Shown here piece by piece: positions 33,806-43,809 of a DNA stretch of 64,000 nucleotides. The position numbers and the translations under genes were made by a program. Source of the stretch: JAIBJN01 sp963811635. GTDB lineage: Bacteria; Actinomycetota; Thermoleophilia; Gaiellales; Gaiellaceae. A model generated the notes under the pieces. That model did no database searches, was not told where the DNA came from, and was given only the letters and a program-made list of their open reading frames with translations. Location: contig CAWESB010000019.1 in assembly GCA_963811635.1 (NCBI GenBank), forward strand, positions 1-64,000, in the 5' to 3' direction. Within the stretch, counting starts at the first letter, position 1. Each line of letters starts with the position of its first letter.

Positions 33806-36357
33806 TCCGGGTCGCGCTCAGGGGCCTCCTGGGCCGCAAGCTCAGGGCAACGCTCACCGCCATCGCCATCGTGCTCGGAGTGGCGATGGTCAGCGGCACG
33901 TACGTCCTCACGGACTCGATCGACCGCGCCTTCGACAACATCTTCAGTGACAGCCGCCAGGGCTCGAACGCCGTCATCAGCGGCAAGTCGGCCTTCGACC
34001 TGAGCGAGGGCAGCGGCGCCACGGCGCCCTCCTTCGACCAGTCGCTCCTCGAACAGGTCCGGCAGCTGCCGGACGTCGCCGAGGCCGAGGGCAGTGTCGA
34101 CGGCGAGGCGCAGATCATCGGCGAGGATGGGAAGGCGATCGTCTTCGGCGGCGCGCCGAACCTGGGCTTCTCGATCGCGAACGGCGACAGTCCCTTCAAC
34201 CCGCTCACGCTCGTCGAGGGCGACTGGCCCGGGAACGGCGACGTCGTCATCGACGCCTCGACCGCCGACAAGGAGGACATCAAGGTCGGCGACACCGTCG
34301 GCATCCAGGGCGTCGGCCCGGTGCAGAACCTCCGCACCTCCGGGATCGTCAAGTTCGGCTCCGTCTCGACGATCGGGGGCGCAACGCTCGCGGGCTTCGA
34401 CCTCCCCACCGCCCAGCGGATCTTCGCGAAGCCGGGCAAGCTCGACGAGATCGCGGTCGCCTCGAAGGAAGGCGTCCCCGACAGCCAGCTCGTCGAGCAG
34501 ATCAAGCAGATCCTGCCGCCGAACACCGAGGTGCAGACCGCGGCCGAGCAGGCGCAGACCGACGCCGAGGACACCGACGAGTTCATCTCCTTCCTGCAGA
34601 CGTTCCTGCTCGTCTTCGCCGGCGTCGCCCTCTTCGTCGGCGCGTTCGTGATCGCGAACTCGCTCTCGATCACGATCGCGCAGCGCACGCGGGAGTTCGC
34701 GACGCTGAGGACGATCGGCGCCTCTCGCCGCCAGGTCCTCGGCTCGATCATCGTCGAGTCGCTCGTCGTCGGCGTGATCGCGTCTGTGATCGGGCTCTTC
34801 CTCGGCCTCGGCCTCGCCAAGCTGCTCTTCTGGCTCTTCGACGCGGTCGGCTTCACGCTCCCGAACACCGGCCTCCTCCTCGAAACGCGCACGATCGTCG
34901 TCGCGCTCCTCGTCGGAATCGTCGTCACCCTGCTCGCCAGCCTGCGCCCGGCAATTCGCGCCACTCGCGTGCCGCCGATCGCCGCCGTCCGCGAGGGCGC
35001 GACGCTGCCCGAGTCCCGGTGGGCGCGCTACCGCACGTTCTGGGCGATCGGCCTCACCGCGCTCGGATTCGCGGCCCTGCTCTTCGGCCTCTTTGGGAGC
35101 GGACTCGACACCACGCAGATCCTGCTCTTCATGGGCGTGGGCGCGCTGCTCGTCTTCTTCGGCGTCGCGCTCTTCGCCACGAAGCTCGTCCCCGCCCTCG
35201 CGACGGCGCTCGGCTGGCCGGCCGCCAAGCTCGGCGGGGCCGCCGGGGAGCTCGCGCGCGGGAACGCGAAGCGCAACCCGCAGCGCACGGCGTCGACCGC
35301 GGCCGCCCTGATGATCGGCCTCGCGCTCGTCACGCTCGTCGCCGTGCTCGGGCAGGGCATCCGCTCGACGTTCACCGACGCGGTCGACCGCATCTTCGTC
35401 GCCGACTACGCGATCACGGCGCAGAACAACTTCTCCCCCATCCCGATCGAGGCGGCCGAGGCAGCCGAGCAGGCGCCCGGCGTCGAGGAGGTCGCGAGCG
35501 TCCGCACCGGCGAGGCGCTGGTCTACGGCGACCCGAGCTCCGTCACCGCGGTCACGCCCAACAGCGCGGGCGCGATCAACCTGGACTGGAAGGAAGGCTC
35601 TCAGGCGGTCTTCTCGGAGCTTGGCGCGAGCGGCGCCTTCGTCGACGACGGCTTTGCCGAAGACCACGGCCTGAAGGTCGGCTCGCCGATCTCGATCACG
35701 ACCCCGGCCGGCAAGAAGCTCGACCTGACGGTCAAGGGCGTCTTCGATCCCCCCGCCGGCGGCTCGCCGTTCGGCAACGTCACGTTCTCGAGCGAGACCT
35801 TCGACCAGAACTACGACCAGCCGCAGAACCTCTTCTCATTCGTCGCGATGGACGGCGGCGTCACCGACGCGAACACTGCCTCGCTCGAAAAGGCGCTCGC
35901 CGACTTCCCGAACGCGAAGTCGCAAACGCGCAGCGAGTTCAAGGACAATCAGGTCAGCTTCCTCAACAACATCCTCAACATCCTCTACGTCCTCCTCGCC
36001 CTCTCCGTCGTCGTCAGCCTCTTCGGCATCGTCAACACGCTCGTGCTGACCGTCTTCGAGCGGACGCGCGAGCTGGGGATGCTGCGCGCGATCGGGATGA
36101 CCCGGCGCCAGGTCCGCCGGATGATCCGCTACGAGAGCGTGATCACGGCGCTGATCGGGGCCGTGCTCGGGATCATCCTCGGCATTGTCCTCGCCGGCCT
36201 GCTCGTCTGGCGCGTGGACTTCATCGACTTCTCCGTGCCCACCGGGCAGCTCATCATCTTCGCGATCGCCGCGATCATCGTCGGGATCATCGCCGCCATC
36301 TTCCCCGCGCGGCGCGCCGCCCGCCTCAACCCGCTGCAAGCACTCCAGTACGAGTAG
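33802..36357 (+). CDS. FtsX-like ABC transporter permease 1
   Basis: 851 aa from GTG 33802. It has the double-length ABC3/MacB layout: an N-terminal helix (LTAIAIVLGVAMVSGTYVL), a large extracytoplasmic domain of about 200 residues, three helices (FAGVALFVGAFVIANS etc.), a second set of helices, a second extracellular domain and a final three-helix FtsX module ending in QALQYE. It pairs with the upstream ATPase by a 4-nt overlap and with a paralog 21 nt downstream. The substrate could be a lipoprotein, peptide or hydrophobic drug. Confidence 0.9.
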   Translation: MIRVALRGLLGRKLRATLTAIAIVLGVAMVSGTYVLTDSIDRAFDNIFSDSRQGSNAVISGKSAFDLSEGSGATAPSFDQSLLEQVRQLPDVAEAEGSVDGEAQIIGEDGKAIVFGGAPNLGFSIANGDSPFNPLTLVEGDWPGNGDVVIDASTADKEDIKVGDTVGIQGVGPVQNLRTSGIVKFGSVSTIGGATLAGFDLPTAQRIFAKPGKLDEIAVASKEGVPDSQLVEQIKQILPPNTEVQTAAEQAQTDAEDTDEFISFLQTFLLVFAGVALFVGAFVIANSLSITIAQRTREFATLRTIGASRRQVLGSIIVESLVVGVIASVIGLFLGLGLAKLLFWLFDAVGFTLPNTGLLLETRTIVVALLVGIVVTLLASLRPAIRATRVPPIAAVREGATLPESRWARYRTFWAIGLTALGFAALLFGLFGSGLDTTQILLFMGVGALLVFFGVALFATKLVPALATALGWPAAKLGGAAGELARGNAKRNPQRTASTAAALMIGLALVTLVAVLGQGIRSTFTDAVDRIFVADYAITAQNNFSPIPIEAAEAAEQAPGVEEVASVRTGEALVYGDPSSVTAVTPNSAGAINLDWKEGSQAVFSELGASGAFVDDGFAEDHGLKVGSPISITTPAGKKLDLTVKGVFDPPAGGSPFGNVTFSSETFDQNYDQPQNLFSFVAMDGGVTDANTASLEKALADFPNAKSQTRSEFKDNQVSFLNNILNILYVLLALSVVVSLFGIVNTLVLTVFERTRELGMLRAIGMTRRQVRRMIRYESVITALIGAVLGIILGIVLAGLLVWRVDFIDFSVPTGQLIIFAIAAIIVGIIAAIFPARRAARLNPLQALQYE

Positions 36358-36378
36358 GAGCCGAAGGGAGAACGTGCC

Positions 36379-38958
36379 GTGATCCGCGTCGCGCTCAGAG
36401 GCCTGCTCGGCCGCAAGCTCCGCGCCGTCCTGACGGCGCTGGCGATCATCCTCGGTGTCGCGATGGTGAGCGGCACCTACGTCCTCACCGACACGATCGA
36501 CAAGGCGTTCTCCTCGATCTTCGACGACTCCTACGCGGGCACCGACGTCGTCGTCTCCGGCAAGGGGGCGGACATCAGCTTCCAGGGCGTCGACGCCGTC
36601 GCGCCGCCGATCGACGAGTCGGTCGTCGACGACGTCTCGGCCCTGCCGGGCGTCGAGGCCGCCTCGGGCAGCGTCGAGGACGAGACGAACACGAAGATCA
36701 TCGGCTCCGACGGCAAGGCCATCAACACGCAGGGCGCGCCGAGCCTCGGCTTCGGGGTCGAAACGGGCCCGGAGGTCGACCGCTTCAACCCGTTGAAGCT
36801 CGTCGAGGGCGCCTGGGCCGACGCCGACGGCGAGGTCGTCATCGACGCCGGTACCGCCGACCGCGAGGGCTACGCGGTCGGGGACACGATCCAGATCTCG
36901 ACCCTGCAGCCGAAGCAGGACTTCGAGGTGACCGGCATCGCGAAGTTCGGCGACGTCGACTCGCTCGGCACCGCGACCTTTGCGATCTTCGACCTGCCGA
37001 CGGGGCAGAGGCTGCTCGACCGCGAGGGGAAGGTCGACTCGATCTCGGTCGCCGGCACGGAGGGTACGACCCCGGCGCAGCTGATCGAGCAGATGGGCCC
37101 GATCCTCCCCGAGGACGCGCAGGCGCGTTCCGCCGCCGTCGAGGCCCAGGAGGACAAGGACGACATCAGCGAGCTCACGAGCTTCATCCGCTACTTCCTG
37201 CTCGCGTTCGCGTTCATCGCGCTCTTCGTCGGCGCCTTCGTCATCTTCAACACCCTTTCGATAACGGTGGCGCAGCGGACGAAGGAGTTCGCGAGCCTGC
37301 GGACGATCGGCGCCTCCCGACGTCAGATCCTCTGGTCCGTGATCGTCGAGGCGCTCACGATCGGCTTCATCGCCTCGGTGATCGGTCTCTTCGCCGGCCT
37401 CGGGCTCGCGGTCGGGCTCAACGAGCTGTTCAAGGCGCTCGACCTCGACCTGCCGACGACGAGCACCGTCTTCGCGACCCGCACGATCGTCGTCTCGCTG
37501 CTCCTGGGCACGTCGATCACGCTGCTCGCCGGCCTCTTCCCCGCGATCCGCGCGACCCGGGTGCCGCCGATCGCGGCCGTGCGCGAGGGCTACACGCTGC
37601 CGAAGTCGCGCTTCTCGCACTACACACCGTACGTGGCGCTTGGCGTCATCGTCCTCGCGCTCGTCCTGCTCGGCTACTCGATGTTCCGCGACGAGATGAG
37701 CACGGGCTCGCGCCTGCTCTCCATCGCCGGCGGCGTACTGCTCCTCTTCGTCGGCGTGGCCATGATCTCGTCCCGGCTGGTGAAGCCGCTCGCGGCGTTC
37801 GTCGGCTGGCCCTCGCGGCGCACGGGCGGCCCGTCCGGCCGACTGGCGAGCGGGAACGCGCAGCGGAACCCCGGCCGGACGGCGGCCACCGCGGCGGCGC
37901 TGATGATCGGAATCGCCCTCGTCACCTTCGTGGCCGTGCTCGCGAACGGGATGAAGGCCTCCAACCGCGAGGCGATCGAGGACCAGGTCAGCGCCGACTA
38001 CGTCATCACCGCGCAGGATGGGTTCACGCCGTTCGTCGCGGCCGCGGGCGATGCTGCCGGAGGCGCCGAGGACGCCGAGGTCGTTGCGAACGTCCGCTCC
38101 GACCTGGGGAAGGTGGGCGACGCCTCGACCTACGTGACGGGCATCGAGCCGCGGACGATCCTGCAGACGTACACCTTCGACTGGAAGGAAGGCGACGACA
38201 ACGTCGTCCGGAACCTCGGGCCGAACGACGCCGTCGTCGACTCGAAGTTCGCCGAGGACCACGACATCGCGGTCGGGGACACGATCTCGGTGCTGACGCC
38301 GTCGGGGACGACGATCGACCAGACCGTGCGCGGCCTCTACCAACCGCCGCCCTTCTATCCCCTGCTCGGCGGCGTCTCCGTGACGAAGGAGACCTTCGAC
38401 ACCTACTACGACCGCCCGCGGAACCAGTTCACATTCGTGAACGTGGCCGGCGATCCGTCCGACGCGACCACGCGGTCGCTCGAGGCCGCGGTCGCCGAGT
38501 TCCCCGACGCGAAGGTGCAGACCCGGGAAGCCTGGATCGACCAGCAGGACGAGGATTTCAACCAGTTCCTGAGCCTGCTCTACGTCCTCCTCGCGCTCTC
38601 GGTGATCGTGAGCATCTTCGGGATGGTGAACACGCTCGTCCTCTCGGTCTTCGAGCGGACTCGCGAGCTCGGGATGCTGCGCGCGGTCGGGATGACGCGG
38701 CGGCAGACGCGGCGGATGGTGCGGCACGAGAGCGTGATCACCGCGCTGATCGGCGCAGCCCTCGGGCTTCCGCTCGGCGTCTTCCTCGCCGCGCTCGTGA
38801 CCCGCGCGCTGCAGGAGTTCGACGTCCGCTTCTCGATCCCGTGGGGCCAGCTCGTGTTCTTCGCCGTAGTCGCCGTGATCGTCGGGATCGTCGCGGCGAT
38901 CATGCCCGCGCGGCGGGCGGCGAAGCTCGACCCGCTGCGCGCGCTCCAGTACGAGTAG
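36379..38958 (+). CDS. FtsX-like ABC transporter permease 2 (paralog)
   Basis: 859 aa from GTG 36379 with GGGAG upstream. It mirrors permease 1 throughout: VSGTYVLTDTIDKAF at the start, LRTIGASRRQ and RELGMLRAVGMTRRQ in the cytoplasmic loops, and the shared RALQYE end, so the two arose by gene duplication but have diverged strongly in the extracellular domains. Two different permeases with one ATPase suggest a heterodimer or alternative pairings with different substrates. A GC-rich terminator follows 8 nt after the stop. Confidence 0.9.
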   Translation: MIRVALRGLLGRKLRAVLTALAIILGVAMVSGTYVLTDTIDKAFSSIFDDSYAGTDVVVSGKGADISFQGVDAVAPPIDESVVDDVSALPGVEAASGSVEDETNTKIIGSDGKAINTQGAPSLGFGVETGPEVDRFNPLKLVEGAWADADGEVVIDAGTADREGYAVGDTIQISTLQPKQDFEVTGIAKFGDVDSLGTATFAIFDLPTGQRLLDREGKVDSISVAGTEGTTPAQLIEQMGPILPEDAQARSAAVEAQEDKDDISELTSFIRYFLLAFAFIALFVGAFVIFNTLSITVAQRTKEFASLRTIGASRRQILWSVIVEALTIGFIASVIGLFAGLGLAVGLNELFKALDLDLPTTSTVFATRTIVVSLLLGTSITLLAGLFPAIRATRVPPIAAVREGYTLPKSRFSHYTPYVALGVIVLALVLLGYSMFRDEMSTGSRLLSIAGGVLLLFVGVAMISSRLVKPLAAFVGWPSRRTGGPSGRLASGNAQRNPGRTAATAAALMIGIALVTFVAVLANGMKASNREAIEDQVSADYVITAQDGFTPFVAAAGDAAGGAEDAEVVANVRSDLGKVGDASTYVTGIEPRTILQTYTFDWKEGDDNVVRNLGPNDAVVDSKFAEDHDIAVGDTISVLTPSGTTIDQTVRGLYQPPPFYPLLGGVSVTKETFDTYYDRPRNQFTFVNVAGDPSDATTRSLEAAVAEFPDAKVQTREAWIDQQDEDFNQFLSLLYVLLALSVIVSIFGMVNTLVLSVFERTRELGMLRAVGMTRRQTRRMVRHESVITALIGAALGLPLGVFLAALVTRALQEFDVRFSIPWGQLVFFAVVAVIVGIVAAIMPARRAAKLDPLRALQYE

Positions 38959-38965
38959 CCGGGAG

Positions 38966-38992
38966 GGGGCGCGGACGGGTCGCCCGCGCCCC
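38966..38992 (+). terminator. terminator of the ABC operon
   Basis: GGGGCGCGG pairs with CCGCGCCCC (9 bp) around a 9-nt loop, 8 nt past the stop, followed by TTCGGTCC. Confidence 0.6.
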
Positions 38993-39105
38993 TTCGGTCC
39001 CGGAGCTACGGTCGGTAGATCTCGTAGATCGCGCCTGCCTGGGTTTGCCTTCGGAGACCTCTGCTAGGGTCCCGCGCTCGCGCGCTGACGCGCGACGGAG
39101 AGCCC

Positions 39106-40243
39106 ATGCCGACCGCCGCACGCCTAGCAACGACGCTGTGCATCGCCCTCGTTGCCGCGCTCGCTCTCGTGGGGGCGGTCGCAGCCGATCCTGACAAGAT
39201 CGACGCGAAGCGTGCCCAGGCCCAGGGCGTCCTCGCGCAGATCCACGAGATGGACATGGAGCTCGAGCTCGCCATCGACGAGTGGAACGGCGCCAACGTC
39301 CGCCTGCAGCAGATCGAGGGCGAGCTGGAGGTCAACCGCAAGCGGCTCGAAATCGCCGAGGCATCGCTCCGCCAGGCCCAGACGACCGTGGAGGAGCGCC
39401 TCGTCAGCCTCTACAAGGACGGCGAGGTCGACGTGGTGGAGGTCGTGCTCGGCGCGACGAGCTTCGACGACATGATCGACGGGATCGACACGGCGAACCG
39501 CGTGGCCGAGGACGACGCGCGCATCGTCGAAGCCGTGAAGCGCTCCAAGGCGGAGGTGCAACACCAGCGCAAGGTGCTCGAGCGCGCCCATGCGCGCCAG
39601 GAGCAGATCGTCGCGCAGCGCGCCGAGCGGCGCGCCGAGATCGAGCAGGGCCTCGCCGAGCGGGAGGCCCTCTACGAGTCAGTGAAGGGCGAGATCGCGC
39701 AGCTGGAGGCCGAGGAGCGCGCCCGGCAGACCCGTCTTGCCGCCCAGGCGCGGCGGCAGGCCGCGGCGATCGACGCCAGACAGGCCCAGCGCGAGAACCA
39801 GGAGCGGGAGCCCGACCCGGCGCCTGGCCGCGCCCTCCCCGGCCCCGAGCCCCGAGCCGTCGCCCGCGCCCTCGCCGCCGCCCGCAGGCCCGGGCCACCC
39901 CGAGGTCGTCTCGATCGCGCTCCGCTACCTCGGCGTGCCGTACCGCTGGGGGGGCGCCTCTCCGTCAGGCTTCGACTGCTCCGGTTTCACGATGTACGTC
40001 TACGGCAGGATCGGAATCTCGCTCCCGCATTACGTCTCGTGGCAGTACCGCTACGGACGGGCCGTCTCCCGCTCCCAGCTCGCGGCCGGCGACCTCGTCT
40101 TCTTCAACGGGCTCGGCCACGTCGGCATCTACATCGGCGGCGGCCGCTTCGTCCACGCCCCGCACACCGGCGACGTGGTCAAGATCTCGAGCATCTGGGA
40201 TTCCTGGTACCGCTCGTCGTACGTCGGCGCCAGGCGCCTCTAG
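39106..40243 (+). CDS. NlpC/P60 peptidoglycan hydrolase (RipA-like), frame broken in linker
   Basis: About 378 aa after repair. The signal peptide (TTLCIALVALALVGAVAA) is followed by about 220 residues of coiled coil (AQGVLAQIHEMDMELELAID and on), a Pro/Ser linker and a C-terminal NlpC/P60 domain with GFDCSGF (catalytic Cys), LGHVGIYIGGG (His) and FVHAPHTGD. The frame changes in the linker (39800-39835), one extra base. It should cleave peptide bonds between D-Glu and meso-DAP outside the cell, fitting the meso-DAP wall implied by murE. The stop overlaps the convergent CapA stop by 3 nt. Confidence 0.85.
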
Positions 40244-41433
40244 CTCGGCGGCGACAGCTCGCCGAGCGGCGAGACCTGGACGGCGCGCTCGCCGAAGTCC
40301 TGGCGGGAGAGTCGGCGCACGACCCCGTGCGCGGCCTCGGCCGCGTCGGGAACAGCGACGCCGTCGCCCATGAGCGCCGTCGGGGCCAGGCGCCCCTCGA
40401 CCCAGGAGCCGTTCCCACGGAGCGTCACCTGCAGGATCCCGCTGACGCCGCCCGGCCCGTTCGTCCGGAAGGTCCGGTTCCCCGCGAAGTTGCCCAGGCT
40501 GTAGGCGATCAGGCGATCGCGGTACCACTCCATGCCGCGCAGCACGTGCGGGCCGTGCCCGACGACCAGGTCCGCCCCGGCGTCGACGACGGCATGCGAG
40601 AACGTCCGCAGGTTGCCGCGCTCCTCGCCGAGGAACGTCTCCATGCCGCGCGGGACGTGGCTCTCCTCCTTGCCCTCGGCGCCGCCGTGGAAGGTGACGA
40701 CGACGACGTCGGCCCAGCGCGCCGCCTTGCGCACGGTCTGCCGGGCCTTCGGGATGTCGAGCAGGCTCTCGCCCGTCGGGTAGAAGCCGAAGCCGAGCAC
40801 GATCACGCGCACGGGGCGCTTGCGGACGCGCGGTGCGTCGCCGACGAGCCCGGTGTGCGCGAGCTTGGCGCTCGCCAGGGCCGCGACGGTGTCGTCCATC
40901 CCCGTCTGGCCATAGTCGTACGAGTGGTTGTTTGCGAGGTTGAGCACCGTGAACCCCGCGCCCGCGAGCGCCTCGGCGTAGTCCGGGGGCGTCCTGAACG
41001 CGAAGCAGTCGGTGCTCTTCTTCGCACACTTGGACGAGCCCGAGTCCGTGAGCGCCTGCTCGAGGTTGCCGAGGACGACGTCTCCGCGCAGCTCGTCGCT
41101 CACCTGCGCGAAGAGGCTCTCCGGCCCGTCGGGCGGCAGGAAGCCGTCTCGCCCCATGGCGATGTCGCCGACCGCCGCGATGGTCACCGTCTCGTCGACC
41201 GGCCCCTCGCGGGGCGGCGGAGGCGGCGGGGCGCCGCCCGCAGGCGCCTTCACGGTCGTGCCCGGGCTGGCGGCCGTCGTGGCGGCGTCCCCCTCCCCGC
41301 GAAACGCGACCGACGCGGCGAGGCCCGCGACGAAGAAGATGCCCGCCAGCAGCGCGACCCCGCGCAGGCGTGCGTGTCGCCGCCGCCGCCGGCGTTGCCG
41401 CCGCGCGGCCAGCTCCTCCCGCGAGTAACCCAC
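40240..41433 (-). CDS. CapA-family (poly-gamma-glutamate synthesis) protein
   Basis: 397 aa. An Arg-rich cytoplasmic start (RQRRRRRRHARLRG), one transmembrane helix (VALLAGIFFVAGLAASVAF), a Gly/Pro-rich linker and a metallophosphoesterase-like CapA domain with AVGDIAMGR, LGNLEQAL, LNLANNHSYDYGQTG, VVVVTFHGGAE, VVGHGPHVLRGME and AYSLGNF. CapA-like proteins occur in capsule and poly-gamma-glutamate operons, but no capBC genes are present here, so the role may be a membrane-anchored phosphoesterase of the envelope. Confidence 0.85.
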   Translation of the reverse strand: MGYSREELAARRQRRRRRRHARLRGVALLAGIFFVAGLAASVAFRGEGDAATTAASPGTTVKAPAGGAPPPPPPREGPVDETVTIAAVGDIAMGRDGFLPPDGPESLFAQVSDELRGDVVLGNLEQALTDSGSSKCAKKSTDCFAFRTPPDYAEALAGAGFTVLNLANNHSYDYGQTGMDDTVAALASAKLAHTGLVGDAPRVRKRPVRVIVLGFGFYPTGESLLDIPKARQTVRKAARWADVVVVTFHGGAEGKEESHVPRGMETFLGEERGNLRTFSHAVVDAGADLVVGHGPHVLRGMEWYRDRLIAYSLGNFAGNRTFRTNGPGGVSGILQVTLRGNGSWVEGRLAPTALMGDGVAVPDAAEAAHGVVRRLSRQDFGERAVQVSPLGELSPPS

Positions 41434-41464
41434 CTTTTCGATGATAGAGACGGGCCCCGCGGGG

Positions 41465-42541
41465 CTAGTACGGGGTGGGCGCGGCGCCCGCGACGTCCGT
41501 CGGCCGGGCTGCGCCGGTGAGCGCGCGCGGGATCCGTTCGACCGCCCGGTCGATGTCCTCTGCAGAGATGTCGAGGTGCGTTACGGCGCGAAGCACGTCC
41601 TTGCGCGCCGCGAACGAGAGCAGAACCTCTTCTCCCCGGAGCCGCGCAACTGCGTCGTCCGCGCCGTGACCGAGCGCGCCGACGTCGACGAGGACGAAGT
41701 TCGTCTCCACCTGCTCGAGGTTGACGGGCATCCCGGCGTCGACCAGGCCCTCGGCGAGCCGGCGCGCATTCGCGTGGTCGTCGGCCAGCCGTTCGACGTG
41801 GTGGTCGAGCGCATAGACGCCTGCCGCGGCCACGATGCCTGCCTGCCGCATCGCCCCGCCGAACAGATGCTTGAACCGGCGCGCCCTGGCCATGCGCTCC
41901 TGCGAGCCGGCGACCAGCGCGCCGAGCGGGCACCCGAGCCCTTTCGACAGGCAGAGCGTGACCGTGTCGACTTCTCGCCCGTAGTCGGCGGCGGGCGTCC
42001 CGCTTGCGATCGCCGCGTTCAGCAGCCTCGCACCGTCGAGGTGGACGACGAGCCCGTGGCGCCGCGCCTCCGCAGCCACCGCGCGCACCTGCTCGAGCGG
42101 CCAGACTCGGCCGCCGCCGCCGTTGTGCGTGTTCTCGATGCAGACGACCTTCGTGGGCGCCATGTGCAGGTCCGCGGGCGGGTTGACGACGTCGGCGACC
42201 TGCGCGGGCGTGAAGCGGCCGTCCTCGGTCTCGAGCGACTTCATCGCGAGGCCCGAGTGCACCGCCGGGCCGCCGAGCTCGTAGCGGAAGATGTGGGCGT
42301 CGGCCTCGGCGAGCACCTCGTCGCCGGGCTCGGTCAGCAGGCGCAGCGCGATCTGGTTCGCCATGGTCGCGGTCGGCACGAACACGGCCTCGTCCTGGCC
42401 GAGGAGCGCGGCACCGCGCTCCTCGAGCGCGATGACGGTCGGGTCCTCCCGCTTCTGCTCGTCGCCCACGACCGCGTCGGCGATCGCCCGGCGCATGCCC
42501 GCGGTCGGCTGGGTGATGGTGTCGGTCCTGAGGTCGATCAC
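41465..42541 (-). CDS. ltaE: low-specificity L-threonine aldolase
   Basis: 358 aa from GTG 42541. PLP fold type I: IDLRTDTITQPT at the N-terminus, CIENTHNGGGG, VVHLDGARLLNAA (Asp contacting the pyridine N) and TLCLSKGLGCPLG with the Schiff-base Lys. It splits threonine or allo-threonine to glycine and acetaldehyde, and could feed glycine to the glycine-cleavage genes a few kb away. It overlaps the MFS gene by 4 nt and is the last gene of a marR-MFS-aldolase operon. Confidence 0.9.
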   Translation of the reverse strand: MIDLRTDTITQPTAGMRRAIADAVVGDEQKREDPTVIALEERGAALLGQDEAVFVPTATMANQIALRLLTEPGDEVLAEADAHIFRYELGGPAVHSGLAMKSLETEDGRFTPAQVADVVNPPADLHMAPTKVVCIENTHNGGGGRVWPLEQVRAVAAEARRHGLVVHLDGARLLNAAIASGTPAADYGREVDTVTLCLSKGLGCPLGALVAGSQERMARARRFKHLFGGAMRQAGIVAAAGVYALDHHVERLADDHANARRLAEGLVDAGMPVNLEQVETNFVLVDVGALGHGADDAVARLRGEEVLLSFAARKDVLRAVTHLDISAEDIDRAVERIPRALTGAARPTDVAGAAPTPY

Positions 42542-43809
42542 GCGCGCACCGTACCTGGCGGCGCAACCGGGTGCAGGCGGCCCGGAGAGCGCGAGAGGAC
42601 GTACCACGCCCCCGCCGAGACGAGCAGCGCCGCGCACCCGCCGACCGCGAAGGCGAGGGCGGTCCCGCCGGTGGCGGCGAGCCATCCTGCGAGCAGGCCG
42701 CCCGCCGGCCCGGCGCCGTTGAAGGCGAAGAAGTAGAAGCCCATCATCCGGCCGCGCAGCCGGTCCGGCGTCGAGAGCTGGAGCGTCGAGTTCGCGTTCG
42801 ACGTCCACAGCGTGAAGGCGAGCCCGGCCACGAAGAGCAGCGGCGCGGTGGCATCGAGCGTCGACTGGGTCGCCAGGGCGAGCTCCGCGATCCCGAATGC
42901 GGCCGTGCCTCCGACCAGAAGGCGAGGGCTCGCGCGCGAGATCGTGGCGGAGACGAGCGCCCCGACGAGCGCGCCCGCGCCGAAGCACGCCGTGACCACG
43001 CCGAAGATCTCGGGGCCCGAGTGCAGCGTCTGCTTCGCGAGCACCGGCAGGAGGACGTTGAAGTTGAAGGAGAGCGTCGTCACGAGCAGGACGGTCGCAA
43101 GCACGACGCCGGCGAGCGGCACGCTGCGGACGAACGCGAACGCCTCCCGGCTCCCGCGCACGAGCGTCGGCCGCTCGTCGCCCCGGTCGAGCGGGAAGAG
43201 CTCCTCCGGCCTGATCAGCAGCAGGCTGGCGAGCACGGCGACGAAGCTGACTGCATTGAGCAGGAAGCAGGCGCCGGGGCCCGCAGCGGCGATCACCGCA
43301 CCGCCGAGAGCCGGGCCGATCACGCGCGTCCCGTTGAAGAGACCGGAGTTGAGCGCGACGGCGTTCGGCAGCTCGTCCCGCCCGACCAGCTGGAACGTGA
43401 AGGCCTGGCGGGCCGGCTGGTCGACCACGAGCGAGATGCCGCGAAGCCCGGTGAGCAGGTAGACCATCCAGGGCTCGACGACGCCGCCGAGGGTCACGCC
43501 CGCGAGCACAGCGGCGAAGATCATCGACGCGGCCTGCGTGGCGATGATCGTCCGGCGGATGTCCAGCCGGTCGACGAGCACGCCGCTGAAGAGCCCGAGC
43601 ACCGTCGCGGGGAGGAACTGGCAGAGCATCAGGAAACCCACCGCGACCGGAGAGTGAGTCAGCTGCAGGATCAGCCACGCGGCGGCGATGTTCTGCATCC
43701 ACGTGCCCGTGACGGAGACCACCTGCCCGGAGAAGAAGATCCGGTAGTTGCGGTGCCGGCGCAGGCTCTTCCAGGTGCGGCGGTTCGCCCGCAGGATCGC
43801 CGCGGTCAT
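42538..43809 (-). CDS. MFS transporter (MFS_3-like exporter)
   Basis: 423 aa, 12 predicted helices. The N-terminal half has the MFS_3-type GQVVSVTGTWMQNIAAAW and LGLFSGVLVDRLDIRR (motif A); the middle has QPARQAFTFQLVGRDELPNAVALNSGLFNGTR. This resembles bacterial enterobactin/drug-efflux exporters. Co-transcription with a MarR regulator suggests an inducible efflux pump. It overlaps the marR stop by 3 nt (ATGA) upstream and the aldolase downstream. Confidence 0.85.
   Translation of the reverse strand: MTAAILRANRRTWKSLRRHRNYRIFFSGQVVSVTGTWMQNIAAAWLILQLTHSPVAVGFLMLCQFLPATVLGLFSGVLVDRLDIRRTIIATQAASMIFAAVLAGVTLGGVVEPWMVYLLTGLRGISLVVDQPARQAFTFQLVGRDELPNAVALNSGLFNGTRVIGPALGGAVIAAAGPGACFLLNAVSFVAVLASLLLIRPEELFPLDRGDERPTLVRGSREAFAFVRSVPLAGVVLATVLLVTTLSFNFNVLLPVLAKQTLHSGPEIFGVVTACFGAGALVGALVSATISRASPRLLVGGTAAFGIAELALATQSTLDATAPLLFVAGLAFTLWTSNANSTLQLSTPDRLRGRMMGFYFFAFNGAGPAGGLLAGWLAATGGTALAFAVGGCAALLVSAGAWYVLSRSPGRLHPVAPPGTVRA

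Noticed and set aside
32947..38727. Very long minus-strand open frames (over 900 codons) opposite the two ABC permeases
   Set aside because: They are mirror frames of strongly biased GC-rich coding sequence; their translations are Arg/Asp/Glu-rich repeats without motifs, while the plus-strand frames are clear FtsX permeases.
39000..39105. c-di-AMP (ydaO) riboswitch before the NlpC/P60 gene
   Set aside because: The leader of about 100 nt is too short and the conserved aptamer pieces are not seen.
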